Below, piece after piece: positions 11,395-23,010 of a stretch of 64,000 bases of DNA. Each line of letters opens with the position of its first letter. Positions within the stretch are counted from its first letter, which is position 1. The position numbers and the translations under genes are program-made. The stretch is from Chinchilla lanigera (lineage: Eukaryota; Chordata; Mammalia; Rodentia; Chinchillidae): the NCBI RefSeq assembly GCF_000276665.1, contig NW_004955404.1, positions 36,127,810 to 36,191,809 of the forward strand, in the 5' to 3' direction. A model generated the notes under the pieces. It searched no databases, was not told the origin of the DNA, and was given only the letters and a program-made list of their open reading frames with translations.

Positions 11395-12000
11395 CTTTCA
11401 ATCAAATTGGCCAGGCACAGAAGTATAAGTGCTGTATGACATCATTCGTATATGGAATCAAAAAAGTTGATCTCATGAATATTGAAAGTTGAGTAGTGGA
11501 ATGCCATAGGCTAAGGAGAGTAGGTAGAGTGAGGGACAAGAAAAGGCTGAAAATAGGGAGCATGTTACACTAAGAAAGGAGCAAGAGTTAGTGGTTGCTA
11601 TAAGGTAGGATGATTACAGATAACAGTGACAAACTACATAATGAAAATAAAGGCTGAGCCGGGCATGGTAGCGCATGCCTGTAATCCTAGCACTTGGGAG
11701 GCTGAGGCAGGAGGATCATTATGAGTTTGAGGCCAGCCTGGGCTACAAAGTGAGCTCAAGACCATCCTGAACTACATAGTAAGACCCGGTCTCAAAAAGA
11801 CAAAAAAAAAAAAAGGCTGAAAGAATGGATATCGTACATTTTAATTATGAAAAAATGATAAACTTTTGAAGGCATGGATATTTTTAACCTGATTAAAGTA
11901 CTACAAAATGCATATACATATCAAAAACCACATGGTAGCTAATTAGTATGTGCAAATTTTATCCTTTCATGCATCATGTAAAATAAATTTCATTTAAGAA
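11395..12000 (+). mobile_element. LINE-1 3' end fragment (old), split by a B1
   Basis: The sequence GGAATCAAAAAAGTTGATCT, then a block like AAAGTTGAGTAGTGGAATGCC, matches the 3' part of older mammalian L1 elements after ORF2. The segment after the B1 (GTACATTTTAATTATGAAAA and following) looks like the L1 3' terminus. Confidence 0.6.
11658..11811 (+). mobile_element. B1 SINE
   Basis: It begins GCCGGGCATGGTAGCGCATG, with CCTGTAATCCTAGCACTTGG, GAGGCCAGCCTGGGCTACAA and a second half GACCATCCTGAACTACATAG, then an A-tail. AAAGGCTGA is present on both sides (near 11649-11657 and 11812-11820), allowing one mismatch region, and is a short TSD. Confidence 0.93.
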
Positions 12001-12059
12001 AACCCTTCCAAATCTGGTGGAAGGAATATTTAAAAGCCTTAGAAAGTGGTAGAAATAAA

Positions 12060-12500
12060 GAGACATTTCCAGCTTTTGTCTTTGACATCTCTCCTGAAGA
12101 CAGGCTCAAAAAGAAAATTTCTTGTGAGAGGTCTTGTTCCTGGGTTCTGGGGTAATTGAGGTTCCTTCTGGAGACTCTGTAATTTCATCTTGTTAGAACA
12201 AATAATTGGACAAAACAAGCACAAAAGATAGCAAGGTTTTACACTTATTAAAGGTAGGAAAAGAAACATCCTTTGCAAAGCAAATGCCAGCCAACTGAAA
12301 GTAGGAAGACAAGTAATGTTGCAGGCTGAGCATGGACCAGTGTGAGCAGAGGCCAAGCATGAAAAGGTAGCCATCTCCTGTATTCCCTGCTGCTCAGGCC
12401 AGACCACTCTATCAAAAACCTGCTTATTTCCTGCAAGGACTATAAATAGCATTCTCTGACTGATCTCAAGTGAAGGGCTTTGGGAACTATGTTTTGGCAA
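12060..12500 (-). repeat. Possible LTR-like segment with a 153-codon open frame
   Basis: The minus strand has a CTATTTATAG promoter-like motif (about 12440) and AATAAG (about 12246), in an order compatible with a U3-R-U5 layout. A minus-strand frame is open for 153 codons (12039-12500), but the translation has no recognisable domain. The LTR reading is weak; it may be an unnamed repeat. Confidence 0.25.
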
Positions 12501-12802
12501 ATTCCTTGTATGTCTGTCATTGACAGGTCATACCCACTTGACTCAGCCAATTTTCCATACCCTCATCTCCTGCTTCAATCTTCCAAAATGTTGCAATCCT
12601 CATAAATTTAACTAACTTTTGCATTGGTCATCCTTCGTCAGAAAGCTCTGATCATAACTTTATTGCCGTTGTCATCATTTTTAATGATAACTCTAGCTGA
12701 AATTGCTAGGCATGTACCTAGATCCTTCACATTTCTCAGAAAAAATACCTGTCATCAATTCTGAATGTCTCTTCTGTCCCCATTCTTAGACCCATAGATC
12801 AG

Positions 12803-13265
12803 TGTTATGGCTTATATCTAGATGTCACCCCAAAGCCTCATGTGCTCATAGTAGGTACTTGTCGGAGCTGGCTGCAGCTAGAGTGTGTAATACTAGGATT
12901 AAGGGTGTGTGGTACTAAATTAGTGCACTGATTGAAATTAGCATAGTACTGTGTGTGGCTTTATGGATTTATTGGACAGAAAGCCCCACCTTGTGTGTGA
13001 GTGGCACCACCCAAAAGGCTTGTAGCCTTGATGAACTAGAAGGGAAAGTCTGCTGTTTGCTGTTGCTGCTTCCTGCTTCCTGTCTTCTGCTTGCTATACC
13101 ATGGACTGTTTCTCCTCTGTGATGCCCCTCTGCCATGCCTCCCTGCCTTGGAGGCAGCTGACTATGGACTTAAACCTCTACATACTCTGAGCTGTAATAA
13201 ACATTTCCTCTTTTAACTTGTAGGTGTTGAGGATTTTACCCCAGCAACCATAAGTAACTGCGACA
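12803..13265 (+). mobile_element. Solo LTR, ERVL-MaLR-like
   Basis: It starts TGTTATGGCTTATATCTAGA and ends GTAACTGCGACA (TG...CA). It has the family's late block GACTATGGACTTAAACCTCT and an AATAAACATTTCCTC polyadenylation signal. Its last 180 bases resemble 31990-32193. No convincing TSD or internal region is seen, so it is read as solo. Confidence 0.65.
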
Positions 13266-14149
13266 GTCATTCCTTGGATGAATGGTACAGACAAGGAGAG
13301 TGGTGCCAACAGTTGAATCATATTTTTGCCATTAATTATTTTACAAATAAGGACCAGGCTTATTTATTTAAAGTGACCTGGGGCTCTTGGTTATATCACC
13401 CATTCAATCATTGTTTTTAATATTTTTCTCTTTAAAATTTAGATACATAAAGATTCAATGTGAAAGACACTGATTGATGTAGTTTCCCCTCTGAGGATAC
13501 TGGTAATTTTAAACATAATTGTGACTACTGAATAACCTATTGACCATACTTCATACATACATCAGGAGTTAACATCCCTCACTTTGGAAAAACCATGGTT
13601 TATAGTTTAGGTTTCTCCGTTAGAGACCTTTAAGTGTTTATAACAAGACCACCTAATGATCATCTGTACTAGACAACTCTGGAGACTTTCTAGAATGCTA
13701 TCACTTTGGTTTTCCTGTGGAGCTTCTCAGAACGATACCGAACTTTTTTCTTATGTTCACCATACAGGCTGTTATTCCTAAAATGGAAGTGGTCCAATTT
13801 GAGGTGGTAACTTGATTTGATTTCAGCTGAAGTGAGAAATGATGGCACTGCAGGTCAGCTCAGTGAAGGTGTATAAATCAACCTCAATTTAGTGGAACCA
13901 CTGTTACAAAAGGTAAAGATTTTTATTACAAAAGATTTCATAGATGACTTCTTTCCAAGCAGTGGTAAAATCCACCTCGTAATATATCCAGTCCATCTCA
14001 GGTAATACTTAAATCAAGTAAAAATATCAAAAGAGAAATTTAAGAAGAAAACTAATTGAGTTTCTAAGGAATAACCAAATTATTTTTTATTTCATTCTTT
14101 CAATTTTTTTGTATTGAGACTCTGGCAGTAATGATTGTAATGAGTGTTT
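13266..14149. other. Non-coding, nothing recognised
   Basis: AT-rich sequence without recognisable genes or repeats. Confidence 0.5.
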
Positions 14150-14164
14150 CAGATTTGCTTCATC

Positions 14165-14345
14165 ACCAGGCATGGTGGCACATGCCTGTAATCCCAGTGC
14201 CAGGAGGCTAAGGCAGGAGGATTTTTGCCAATTTGAGACAAGCCTGGGCTACAAAGTGAGCTCAAGACCATCCTGAACTGTGTAACAAGACCCTGTCTCA
14301 AAAAGACCAAAACAAAACAACATCAACAACAAAAAAAACCCAAAA
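14165..14345 (+). mobile_element. B1 SINE
   Basis: ACCAGGCATGGTGGCACATG start, GGGCTACAAAGTGAGCTCAA and GACCATCCTGAACTG halves, A-rich tail with CAACAA units. A 15-bp TSD with one mismatch flanks it (14150-14164 and 14346-14360, CAGATTTGCTTCATC). Confidence 0.95.
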
Positions 14346-14360
14346 CAGATTGGCTTCATC

Positions 14361-15754
14361 CTGCTATGTGAAGTACTACTGACAATAGCCTAAGTTAAAT
14401 GCTGCATGAGACAAATTGGACAGATTTAATTCCAGCTTGTCAGCTAGATTAATCAGAGTTGCTAATGAAACAGTACATTCCTGGGAAAATTTTCCATTAG
14501 CCAAGACAATCTCAACAGAAGGTTAGATACTGTTGGGAGATAATTCTCCATATATGGGCCATGTTTCTGTACATCTTATAAGAAGTAGCACTAAGCCTTT
14601 TGTTTTGGGTTGTCTTTTATACAATGTTCATACTACATTTAGCCTTCAAATACAGAACTAGTGTCTCCTCGACAACCACAGGTAGTCTAGCTCATGTCTC
14701 ACAACCCATGTAGTGTCTCCTTCCAAAGCCCACAAGAGGTGCTGAAATTTTCATGTTCTCCTGAACTGGGGAATCCTTTCCTGTAGCACTCTTTATTGCC
14801 TGTCCAAGTGTGCATAGGTCTTTTCATGTCATCCTGTGAAATCTGAGGCTCTGGGACCTGATAAAGTATTAGCTTATTCTCTGGCTACTGATAATGCTGC
14901 GAGTAATAATGTCCTTTATCTGAGAACAAGAATTTTTGTTTCTTCTTCCAGCCAAAGTGAAACCTCACTGGGATAGTATTTTAATTTGAATGTAGAAAAG
15001 AAACTTCAGATTTTCCCATTTTTGACATGGACTTCCAAACTTCAAGAATGTTTCTCTTCCTCTATAATCTGTTTTAATTCTGTCCTACTTTTCCTCTCTG
15101 CTACTCTTTCCCATTCCAAGCATGTATAGTGAAAAAAGCCTTCTTTATGTAATTTTTTCTGCCACACCTCACTTACATTTTTGAAAACACCAATTACTCA
15201 TTTATTCCCTATGTTACAGCCCTTCACTGATATTTCCTCCAACTTTGATCTTTACCTTTTGTGAGCCTATGATAACATCCTTGAATATATGAATGTTTTG
15301 TCTGCCCAGGGACTTATGAAATGATGCTATTATATCTCATAGGAAAGATTTTTCTGATTCAGTGAGAGTTTCATTCCATTTCATTATCTAGATGGGATAC
15401 CCCTTCTCTAGGAGGGCATCCACTACTAAAGAGTCATTATCTCCTTAAAGATTTATCAACCTCACCCTACTGAAGTAAGTGTCATTTTGTGCTTATTTAT
15501 TTCTTTAATGGTTTTATAACAAACCATAATTTTTATATGTTGACTAGTATATTACTTTGATACATTAAAAGTATGAAACATAGAAACTTAGCATCCTAGT
15601 TAGTTTACTACTAGCTATATCCATGAAGATTTGCACTATTATGGGATATATTCTTCAACCCTCTAAAATGATCAATGTATTTACATCTAACTCTGATATC
15701 TAAGAATGTGGCTCTATTTAGACTCCATTTATTTAGAGATGTAAGAGATGGCTA
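14361..15754. other. Non-coding, nothing recognised
   Basis: No repeat family or gene was recognised. Short frames are present only by chance. Confidence 0.5.
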
Positions 15755-16042
15755 TTAAAACCTGTTAGGTTGGGTCATGTTTTGATCTGACACAGAAGAA
15801 GAGGAAATTTGCTGTCACAGAGATCCACACAGAGAGAAGACAGAAGAGCAGCGTGTGAGAAGGTGGCCATCTGCCAGCAAAGGAGAACAGGATAAGGAGA
15901 AATCAGATGAAACCTTGATGCTGCACTTCTGGCTTTAGAACAATAAAAGAAATCAGGTCTATAAGTCACTTACTTTATGGTGTTTGGTACTTCATGGTAT
16001 ATGGTATTTGGTTATGTCAGCTCCAGCAAACTAACATAAGCA
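15755..16042 (+). mobile_element. MaLR (MLT1-type) LTR fragment
   Basis: The order CACAGAGAGAAGACAG, GGTGGCCATCTGCCAGC, CTTGATGCTGCACTTCTGGC, AACAATAAAAGAAATC and GGTTATGTCAGCTCCAGCAA matches the 3' half of MaLR LTRs. The final CAAACTAACATAAGCAG is its degenerate end. The 5' part is missing or too diverged to see. Confidence 0.65.
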
Positions 16043-16268
16043 GTGTATTAAAAATATATACTAAGGAGACAATATGATATTGACAGATATGATTCTGATT
16101 TATTTCACTTATGAGTATAGTCTCTGGTTGTATCCATTGACCTATGAAAGGCTTGAGTTTGTCTTTTTTTATAGCTGAGTAGCACTCTATTATATAAAAA
16201 CACCTCATCTTTTTTATCCATTCCTCAGTTGATGGACATTTGTGCGGTTTCCAAGATTTAGCTATTAC
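16043..16268 (-). mobile_element. LINE-1 ORF2 3' segment, inverted part of a twin-primed copy
   Basis: Antisense L1 text is recognisable (TTATTTCACTTATGAGTATA, TTTATAGCTGAGTAGCACTC, CAGTTGATGGACATTTGTGC). It parallels the antisense L1 at 26040-26220. It joins directly to sense-oriented L1 3'UTR at 16269. Confidence 0.75.
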
Positions 16269-16407
16269 AAATTTTCTCCCTCGTGTAAGAAACTGAAAGA
16301 GTAAATAAGATGCAAAAGGTACAATAGATATAGTGAAAGGGGAACCTGAACAAGAGGGAAGAACAACTGCAATGGGGGAAAAGAGAAAAGAAGCAAAGGG
16401 AAAAAAG

Positions 16408-16449
<42 letters not shown>

Positions 16450-16700
16450 TAGCTAAGATGATTGTACTACTAATTTGTATTAGTTCATTGAAAAGAACAG
16501 TTAGTGCTTATATTGTCTGATAAATTTCTCAATTTTGCATGCCTGTACCTGGTAATCTGGGCAACTACTTTGAAGATAACAATATGCAACATAATAATCA
16601 TTGTTAATTTCTTATCATCTTGTTTTGAAATTCTGTATCATTTTATTGTTTTTGTCTATCTTTTTTGTCCCTTTAGAATAAAAAATACATTGTAAATTTA
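16269..16700 (+). mobile_element. LINE-1 3'UTR, sense part of the twin-primed copy
   Basis: The reverse complement of this block aligns with the L1 3'UTR at 25600-26040: both share a segment like ACAATATCCATTGTACCTTT, a TAGTAGTACAAT block, and a TATCATCTTGT..GAAATTCTGTAT block. It ends near an AATAAA (about 16679) and lacks a long A-tail. A CA microsatellite lies inside it. Confidence 0.75.
16410..16447. repeat. (CA)n microsatellite
   Basis: Nineteen CA units without interruption. It lies within an L1 3'UTR, where the related copy at 25885-25910 has only a short GT/AT-rich stretch. It therefore probably expanded after insertion. The long CV-repeat peptides on the minus strand are its artefacts. 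Confidence 0.98.
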
Positions 16701-18559
16701 TATTCATTACAGAAGAAATGAAAGAAATCATAAGTGGAATCTAATGACATATATCCTTTCCACAAGAAATGTTCTCTCATTCTTCATCACAGTTGAATAA
16801 GAAAGTAGCTCTTTTCTTTCAAACATGTTAGAGCAGACTTTACAAAAATATCAGGAAGATTGATAATGTAGTCTGTGTTGCTGACAATGCTAAAGATGAA
16901 GTCTATGAGATAGTACAGCTCTTGATAAATGATTATACTGTTTGACCACAGGATTTTTGACTGATGGAGGCTACATTCTGCAATACCAGAATATTTCTTT
17001 TTTAAGGTATTTTATAGAAGTAAATCTAAATGTCATCAGAATAGACTATGTGTACCTAAGTGAACAGAATGATAAAGAGAACATCTTTTTGAGATATTAC
17101 ATTAAAAGTAGTATTTATAGATTTCAATCATCTTCATTGTTAAGAGTAAAATTGTACTGGATCAGGGTATGAATTTTTCTCTTATACCTTTTACCTATCA
17201 AGACTTTTTTCATTTGCTCATATTTGTATTTGTCTAGCATTGTCTTATCATATTCCTTATTCAAATCTGCTTTCCCAGTGGAGTAAAACATCAGATATTT
17301 ATTATTTAATATGAATTACAATTTAGTTGCTCCAAAGAACATTTAATATCTCTAGTTACTTATCTTTCATTGCAGAATGGCAAATCCTGGTTAAAATAAA
17401 TACAGATTTCAGATTTTGGACTTGGAAAGTATTCCCTGGAACCTATTTATTGATCTTTGTCTGTCTAAATACTAAGTTTAAATCCAGTACATTTTAATGA
17501 CAGAGGTCCTATTAGGTTATACAGTACAAATTTTAGAAGAGCCAGAACATTTACCATTTAAGATTTTATACTTATTATACATGAGTCATCCTGTCATCAA
17601 AATAGCACCAAGTGTGGACAACCTATCAGAAGAAAACTTTTATTATTTCATGTAGTTGTGAATGAAAATTCTTTCCAATGCAAACTGCTTACCGAGTTTC
17701 AGTTAGAAATCCAATAATTTCCTCTCTCTGAGATGTTGTGTACAAGACATGAATAAGGGACTGAGGGACAGACGGTGAGTCAAGAGAGACACATATTCCA
17801 GTGTGGTTGAGGGGAGACATCAGTTCACATTCAGCAGAAACTTCTTGAACATATGTGAGGAAGTGTGCTAAGCACAAGATATCAGGAAGAAAACAACTCA
17901 GTTAACTCAAGCCCTAAGTGGGAGAAGCATGAAGAATAAAGAATGGTAAAAATCAGAATTGAAAGGATATGTTTTACTTAGACCTTAAAACAAAAATCTA
18001 ATATTTTATTATGTAAGAGTGAGGGTGTTTATCATAATATTCCAAATATATGCCTGTCAATAGTTAGAAGCCTATTAAATGTACAATTTAATTCCTCTTC
18101 CAGATGATTTTAAATCTAATTCCAGAAAGTGAAGTATTCTTTACTTGAATATTTCAATATCTTCTTCTGTTTGGGACTGTAAAATTGTAGCCCGTGATAT
18201 AACTATCTGACCCAAAATACTTAACCATAGTTTCTCAAAATAAATTTCCAGTTTTCATATATCCCTAACTGCTTGATACAATGGTTCTCAGTCCATGAGT
18301 TTAAGAAAGATGTTGTAGTCTTAAAAAAGTATTTTATTCATTGAGTCAAAAACCATAACTTTCTAGTATTTCTTTAAGTTCAAAAGATAAATTTTCAGAT
18401 GTGACATACTTACCTCCTACTTGGTCACAGGTGATTTGAGAATGCATGAAGAGAAAGGTAAAGATTTAAAATTATTAATGATTTTACTGTCTTTATCAAG
18501 AATGTTTTTAAACTCTTCTCCAGATACCTTAAGTATTTAATGGCCAAAATTATTTTAAA
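16701..18559. other. Non-coding, nothing firm recognised
   Basis: AT-rich sequence. The part at about 17820-17905 (GTGTGCTAAGCAC) is faintly MIR-like, but too short to call. Confidence 0.45.
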
Positions 18560-19260
18560 AATATACTTTCTTTTTCTTAAGAACAGTTTTTGATTTTTAG
18601 TAGTTTTGGATTTGAGAAATATACAGGATTCCTTTGTACCTCAAATCCTGTGTTTTCCCATCATGAATATTCCTTCTTAATACAACAGTTTTTAAAGCCA
18701 CACATCTCTCTACATTTTCTGACATTTTCCAACAATATAGAATATTTATTACAAGCAATGAACCCATACTGACCATTCAACATTCACTAGACCCATATTT
18801 TATTCAGATTTCCTTTGTTTTTGAACCAAAATAACATTGCATTTAGTTGTTATCTCCCCTTAAATTGTATTTGGCCTTGTCAAACTCTCAGTACTTCCTT
18901 GTTTTGATGATCTCAGTACTTTTAAGGTATGTCTCTAAATTATTTTATAAAATGTTTCTCAAGGGGATTGGTGTGGTGCTTTTCTCATGCTTGTAACAAT
19001 GTTATGGGTTTGGAGGAACGAGTTGGTTTTGATTACCTGCATAAGTAGTATTTCTCAGACTTTTCAATTATAAATGTCCTTGTTACAACTCTTTTCAGTC
19101 TTGTGCTCCTTAGAAAGAAATCATTGTACTCAGTTTACACTAATGGACTGGAAGTTATACCCTTCCTTTGTAAGGGTGGATGACTAATTATTTTTAGTTC
19201 TGTGTAGGTGAATACATACATTACACCATTTGTTTAGTTGTTTGATAATTGGTCTATAAA
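18560..19260. mobile_element. Ancient LINE-1-related (L1M-type) repeat fragment
   Basis: The run ACCCATACTGACCATTC, TTTTATTCAGATTTCCTTTG, GCATTTAGTTGTTATCTCCC, CCTTGTTTTGATGATCTCAG and GTTATGGGTTTGGAGGAACG follows an old mammalian interspersed repeat that I associate with L1M elements. A second fragment of the same repeat appears at 26640-27050. Orientation and subfamily are uncertain. Confidence 0.45.
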
Positions 19261-19366
19261 TTGGCTTTTTCCTCTTGTGATTTATGTTAAGGCATTAGCA
19301 CATTAACCAGCTTTGATGTTTCAGTGAAAATATCAAAAAATGGGAAAAATAATGATAGCATTATTA

Positions 19367-19484
19367 GTTTGTTTGTTTGGTTTTTTTTTTTTTTTTTTTG
19401 GTTTTTCTCCGGTACCGGGAACCGAACTCACGACCTTGCGCTTGCCAGGCAGGCGCTTTGCCGCTGAGCTAAATCCCCAGCCCC
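19367..19484 (-). mobile_element. ID-type SINE, young
   Basis: It reads T-run, CTCCGGTACCGGGAACCGAA through GCTAAATCCCCAGCCCC, a full ID in reverse. An exact 16-bp TSD (AATGATAGCATTATTA) lies at 19351-19366 and 19485-19500. Confidence 0.97.
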
Positions 19485-19704
19485 AATGATAGCATTATTA
19501 AGCAAATAAATTTGACCTTATGAACTTATGAACACTCTGAAAGCATTTTGTTCAACCTCAGCATACCTGGATCATGGCTTGGATATACTGACCTAGTATA
19601 ACCTTTAGGGTCGTACCACATTTGTTTTATTTCATTTTGCTTCATACATTATGGTGGTCTAATTTGTAGATGAAGTCTCTGTTAATTCACAGTTTCCTCT
19701 CTGT

Positions 19705-20050
19705 TCTGAGCTGAACTGTGTTCTCCCCCAAAGGTATATGTTGAAATTCTGTCTCATAATTCTTGAGAATGGAACTGGATTTGGAGATGGTGCTCTAAAG
19801 AGTTCATTCTGAGCATCCAATGGGTACACTTTAAGCACACATGACTTGTCTTCTTTTAAGAAGAGGTTAGGAACAGATAGATAGAGAAAGAAGCATGTGC
19901 AAAGGGGGAAAATGTCATCTAAAAACCAAGCAGTGGCCTCAGAAATAACCCAAATCTTTGACACTGTGAATATAAGAGTCTAGACTCCAGAACTGTAAGA
20001 AAATAAGTTCTTGTTGTTCAAACCATCCACTCTGTAATATAATTTTGCCA
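19705..20050 (+). mobile_element. MaLR (MLT1-type) LTR
   Basis: GTGTTCTCCCCCAAAGGTAT, TTGAAATTCTGTCTCATAAT, GACTCCAGAACTGTAAGAAA and GTTGTTCAAACCATCCACTC follow the MaLR LTR order from U3 to the 3' end. An in-line open frame on the minus strand (19659-19964) is a shadow of the repeat. Confidence 0.7.
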
Positions 20051-20229
20051 CGAAAGCTTCACTCAGTAACTCTCCCTCTCACTTTGCTTGTGGTCTTTTT
20101 CTGTTTCTTACTTGCCATACTTCTTAGAAAAATCATCAATATTCAGAGTTTCTCACTTTGTGGATTGTGATGAATAAATACCTGTAAAATCACTTAACTC
20201 ACTCACAGCCCTCTGTCATTGTACGAATG

Positions 20230-20730
20230 GATTGAAGTGAAGACAATCTATGGAAGTGCTGTATGCCTGTGTTTGAGGCTGCACAATTAGCTTCAGAGTG
20301 GCTGGATCCTGGAGGTGACTTGCATGTCTGTCAGCAGATGAATGGACAGAAAGTGTGGTGCTTGTGCACAGGGAGAACTACTCTGCCACAGGGAGGAATG
20401 GACTCCAGGCCTCTGTGAGAGAATGGACACACCTGAGACCACCAGGCTGAATGAAGTAGGTCAGACACGTGGGATTGGGGTTCACATGGTTTCTCTTGTA
20501 ATTACAGATAGAGTGAAATAAAAGATGGATGATAGGAAGTGGGGAAAGGGGTCTTTCTCAGGTGAGGAGGAATAGAGGGGTGGGGAAGGGGAAAGGGAAC
20601 GAAGGGAAAGGGAACAATGGGAAAAGTTGTGTTGTGTTGTGTACCTTTACCAGTTCCTCACAAGGACTATATATTGTGTGCTGTGGATATGTACTAATAA
20701 CTAAATTTTTTAGAAAAAAAAGTTAAATAC
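20230..20730 (+). mobile_element. LINE-1 3' end fragment
   Basis: GAATGGACAGAAAGTGTGGT corresponds to the ORF2 3' block, followed by a GAATGAAGTAGGTCAGACAC block and a purine-rich 3'UTR with GGGG runs (20560-20625), as in L1 3'UTRs. It ends near an A-run at 20713-20720. Confidence 0.6.
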
Positions 20731-20745
20731 TAATTTTTTCCACAT

Positions 20746-22399
20746 TTATTCATCAATAATGTTATGTGCTTTATGCAGATTCATATACTATTTGGAACCA
20801 TTTGTATTTTCAGGAACTTAGTATGTCTCTGCAATTATTATCCAGAGATATTGTCTTGTTTTGAAAATATTTAACCCGTAAACTGTGGGTCTGAGTTATG
20901 AGGAGAGCTCAATATGATAAAGCAAGCTAGAACATTGGTATCAAACCTTCAATATAATGCATGGAGGTAGTTATTGTTATACTCTATATTTTATAGAAAC
21001 AAAAAGCAGATAAAGTGGATTTCATGGTTTACATAAAATTACACATCTAATAATTATTACATCTCAGGTATTCACTCATGTTCATTTAAAAAGCCTGTAT
21101 TATTTTCTTTTATCACTGAGTTTTTGGAAGACATAAAAATATGCACAATGTTTTGGACACTGATACCACACCACACAATGAAAAGCTTAATAGTAAATTT
21201 GCATACAGTTATGAGAAATAACTGTGGAAAATGAAACATGAGTTATTATTGTGATTAATATGAATATGAGACAATTTGATTTTAGCAGTTAGCAATATTA
21301 TTGCCTTTGAAAACTTTTGAACAATAATGTAGGATATTAGTAAATGAATAAATCCTTCAAGATAAATGAAGCTCTTTGAAGAAGAAAGGATGCTGACTGT
21401 GACAACCTCGGTTCATCATTTAGTTGTCTTTTATGGTGCAACCACAGTTTGGCTAATATCTTACTTGTAATTGACATTAACAATGATATGAGGCCATCTG
21501 CTAGGTCAGCCAAGGCACAAATATACATATGTATGCATATGCACATACATATACAGTAAGCTTTTTATCCCTATGAAATGGAAATAGGTACAGAGTAGAA
21601 GATCAGACACACAAGTGAGCTGCAGAAATGTTCAAAGTCACTTAACTAATTAGTGACAGCATTAAAATTTTATCCAAAAATTTTGCATCTCCAAGTATAC
21701 GCATTAGACAATGTGTACTACAAATATCATGTTGTGTTGAATGATTGTGTACAGAGTGGACAACTTATTAAAAAGAAGATTATTTCTTAATTGGGGGCAT
21801 ATTGATCCCATGTAGTATTAAGAAGAACACATGCATAATATATTTTATTTAAAATATTAGATAAAATTTCTACCATATTTGGAAGGAGTAATTAATTCAA
21901 TTAGCCATTAGCTTTGTAGTGATCATTTCTTTTTTTACATATGGCTAATAATTACATTTAATATTGTGTACTCATTGTCATCAATCTAACAAGTTTATTC
22001 TTTTACTAGGGATTTTTCTATGACAGAGTTTGACTGTCAATATGAAATCTATATGTACATAAATCCTATCTAATGTGAAGATATTCTGTCCTATCCTTTT
22101 TTATTATTAATCATTTCTGATTTAATACTTGCAATAGAACAAGGAAATTGAAATGGAGAAACAGAGGAAAGATGGGACCTTGCTAACTAATTGAGCTAAT
22201 TAATGAATATTTTTACAATGATGGGAATCAATATAGGTAAGGTTTGAAAAACAAATGACTCATAAGAAGCATCTACATTCATGAATATATGTCTTACAGT
22301 TCTATATGAGTGTGGTGTGAGTTTAGATACAGATTTAGAAAATATATCTGTATCTATATCTATAGCTATTTACAGCTATTTATTCCATTTCATAGATAG
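20746..22399. other. Non-coding, nothing recognised
   Basis: AT-rich sequence with short ATAC/GTAT-type stretches near 21515-21560. No family or gene was recognised. Confidence 0.5.
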
Positions 22400-23010
22400 C
22401 TTTCCCATTCTGATGATTCTTTCTTTGGCTGCCAAAGCTTTTCAGTTTAAGATAGCTCCTTTACTATTCTTTCTTTGTTAACTGTGATTTTAGTATTCAG
22501 ACAAATGTTCCATTTCCCCCATTATTTCTTTTATACTTTTTTACAGTTTTATGTCTTCTGTTTAAGCTTTAATCAATTTTGTGTTGATTTTTGTGTATAG
22601 TGTGAGATAAATGTCCAGTTTAATTCTTTTACATTCAGATATCTTCTTTTTTCTAGCTCAATTAATTGATGAGAATAACCTGTTCGAATATGTATTTTTG
22701 GAAATCTCGTTGAAGATAAAGTGACTGTGCATGTGTAGGTTTACTTTTGTGATCTCGATTCTGATTGGTCAGTATTTCTGCTTTTACGTAAGTAACATAC
22801 TACTTTAATTATTGGAGCTTTGTGTTACATTGAAAATTACCAACTGAGATAATTCCAGCTTTGTTTTTTCTTCTCAGGGTTGATGAGTCTATTCAATGTC
22901 TTTTGAAATTTCATATAAATTGTGCCACATTTTATTCCTGTAAAAATGCAGTTATGATTTTGATAGGCATTGCATTGAATGTGTAGATTTCTAAGGAATT
23001 TAGAGAAATA
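22400..23010 (-). mobile_element. LINE-1 ORF2 fragment, antisense
   Basis: GCTGCCAAAGCTTTTCAGTT, TTGTGTATAGTGTGAGATAA and GATAGGCATTGCATTGAATG are antisense forms of well-conserved L1 ORF2 stretches, in the expected order. Both ends are lost; reading frames are broken. Confidence 0.7.

Noticed and set aside
16017..16447. 142-codon minus-strand frame starting with CV repeats
   Set aside because: It runs through a CA microsatellite and an inverted LINE-1 piece; an artefact.
17820..17905. MIR-like fragment
   Set aside because: Only about a dozen bases (GTGTGCTAAGCAC) resemble the MIR core; too weak to annotate.
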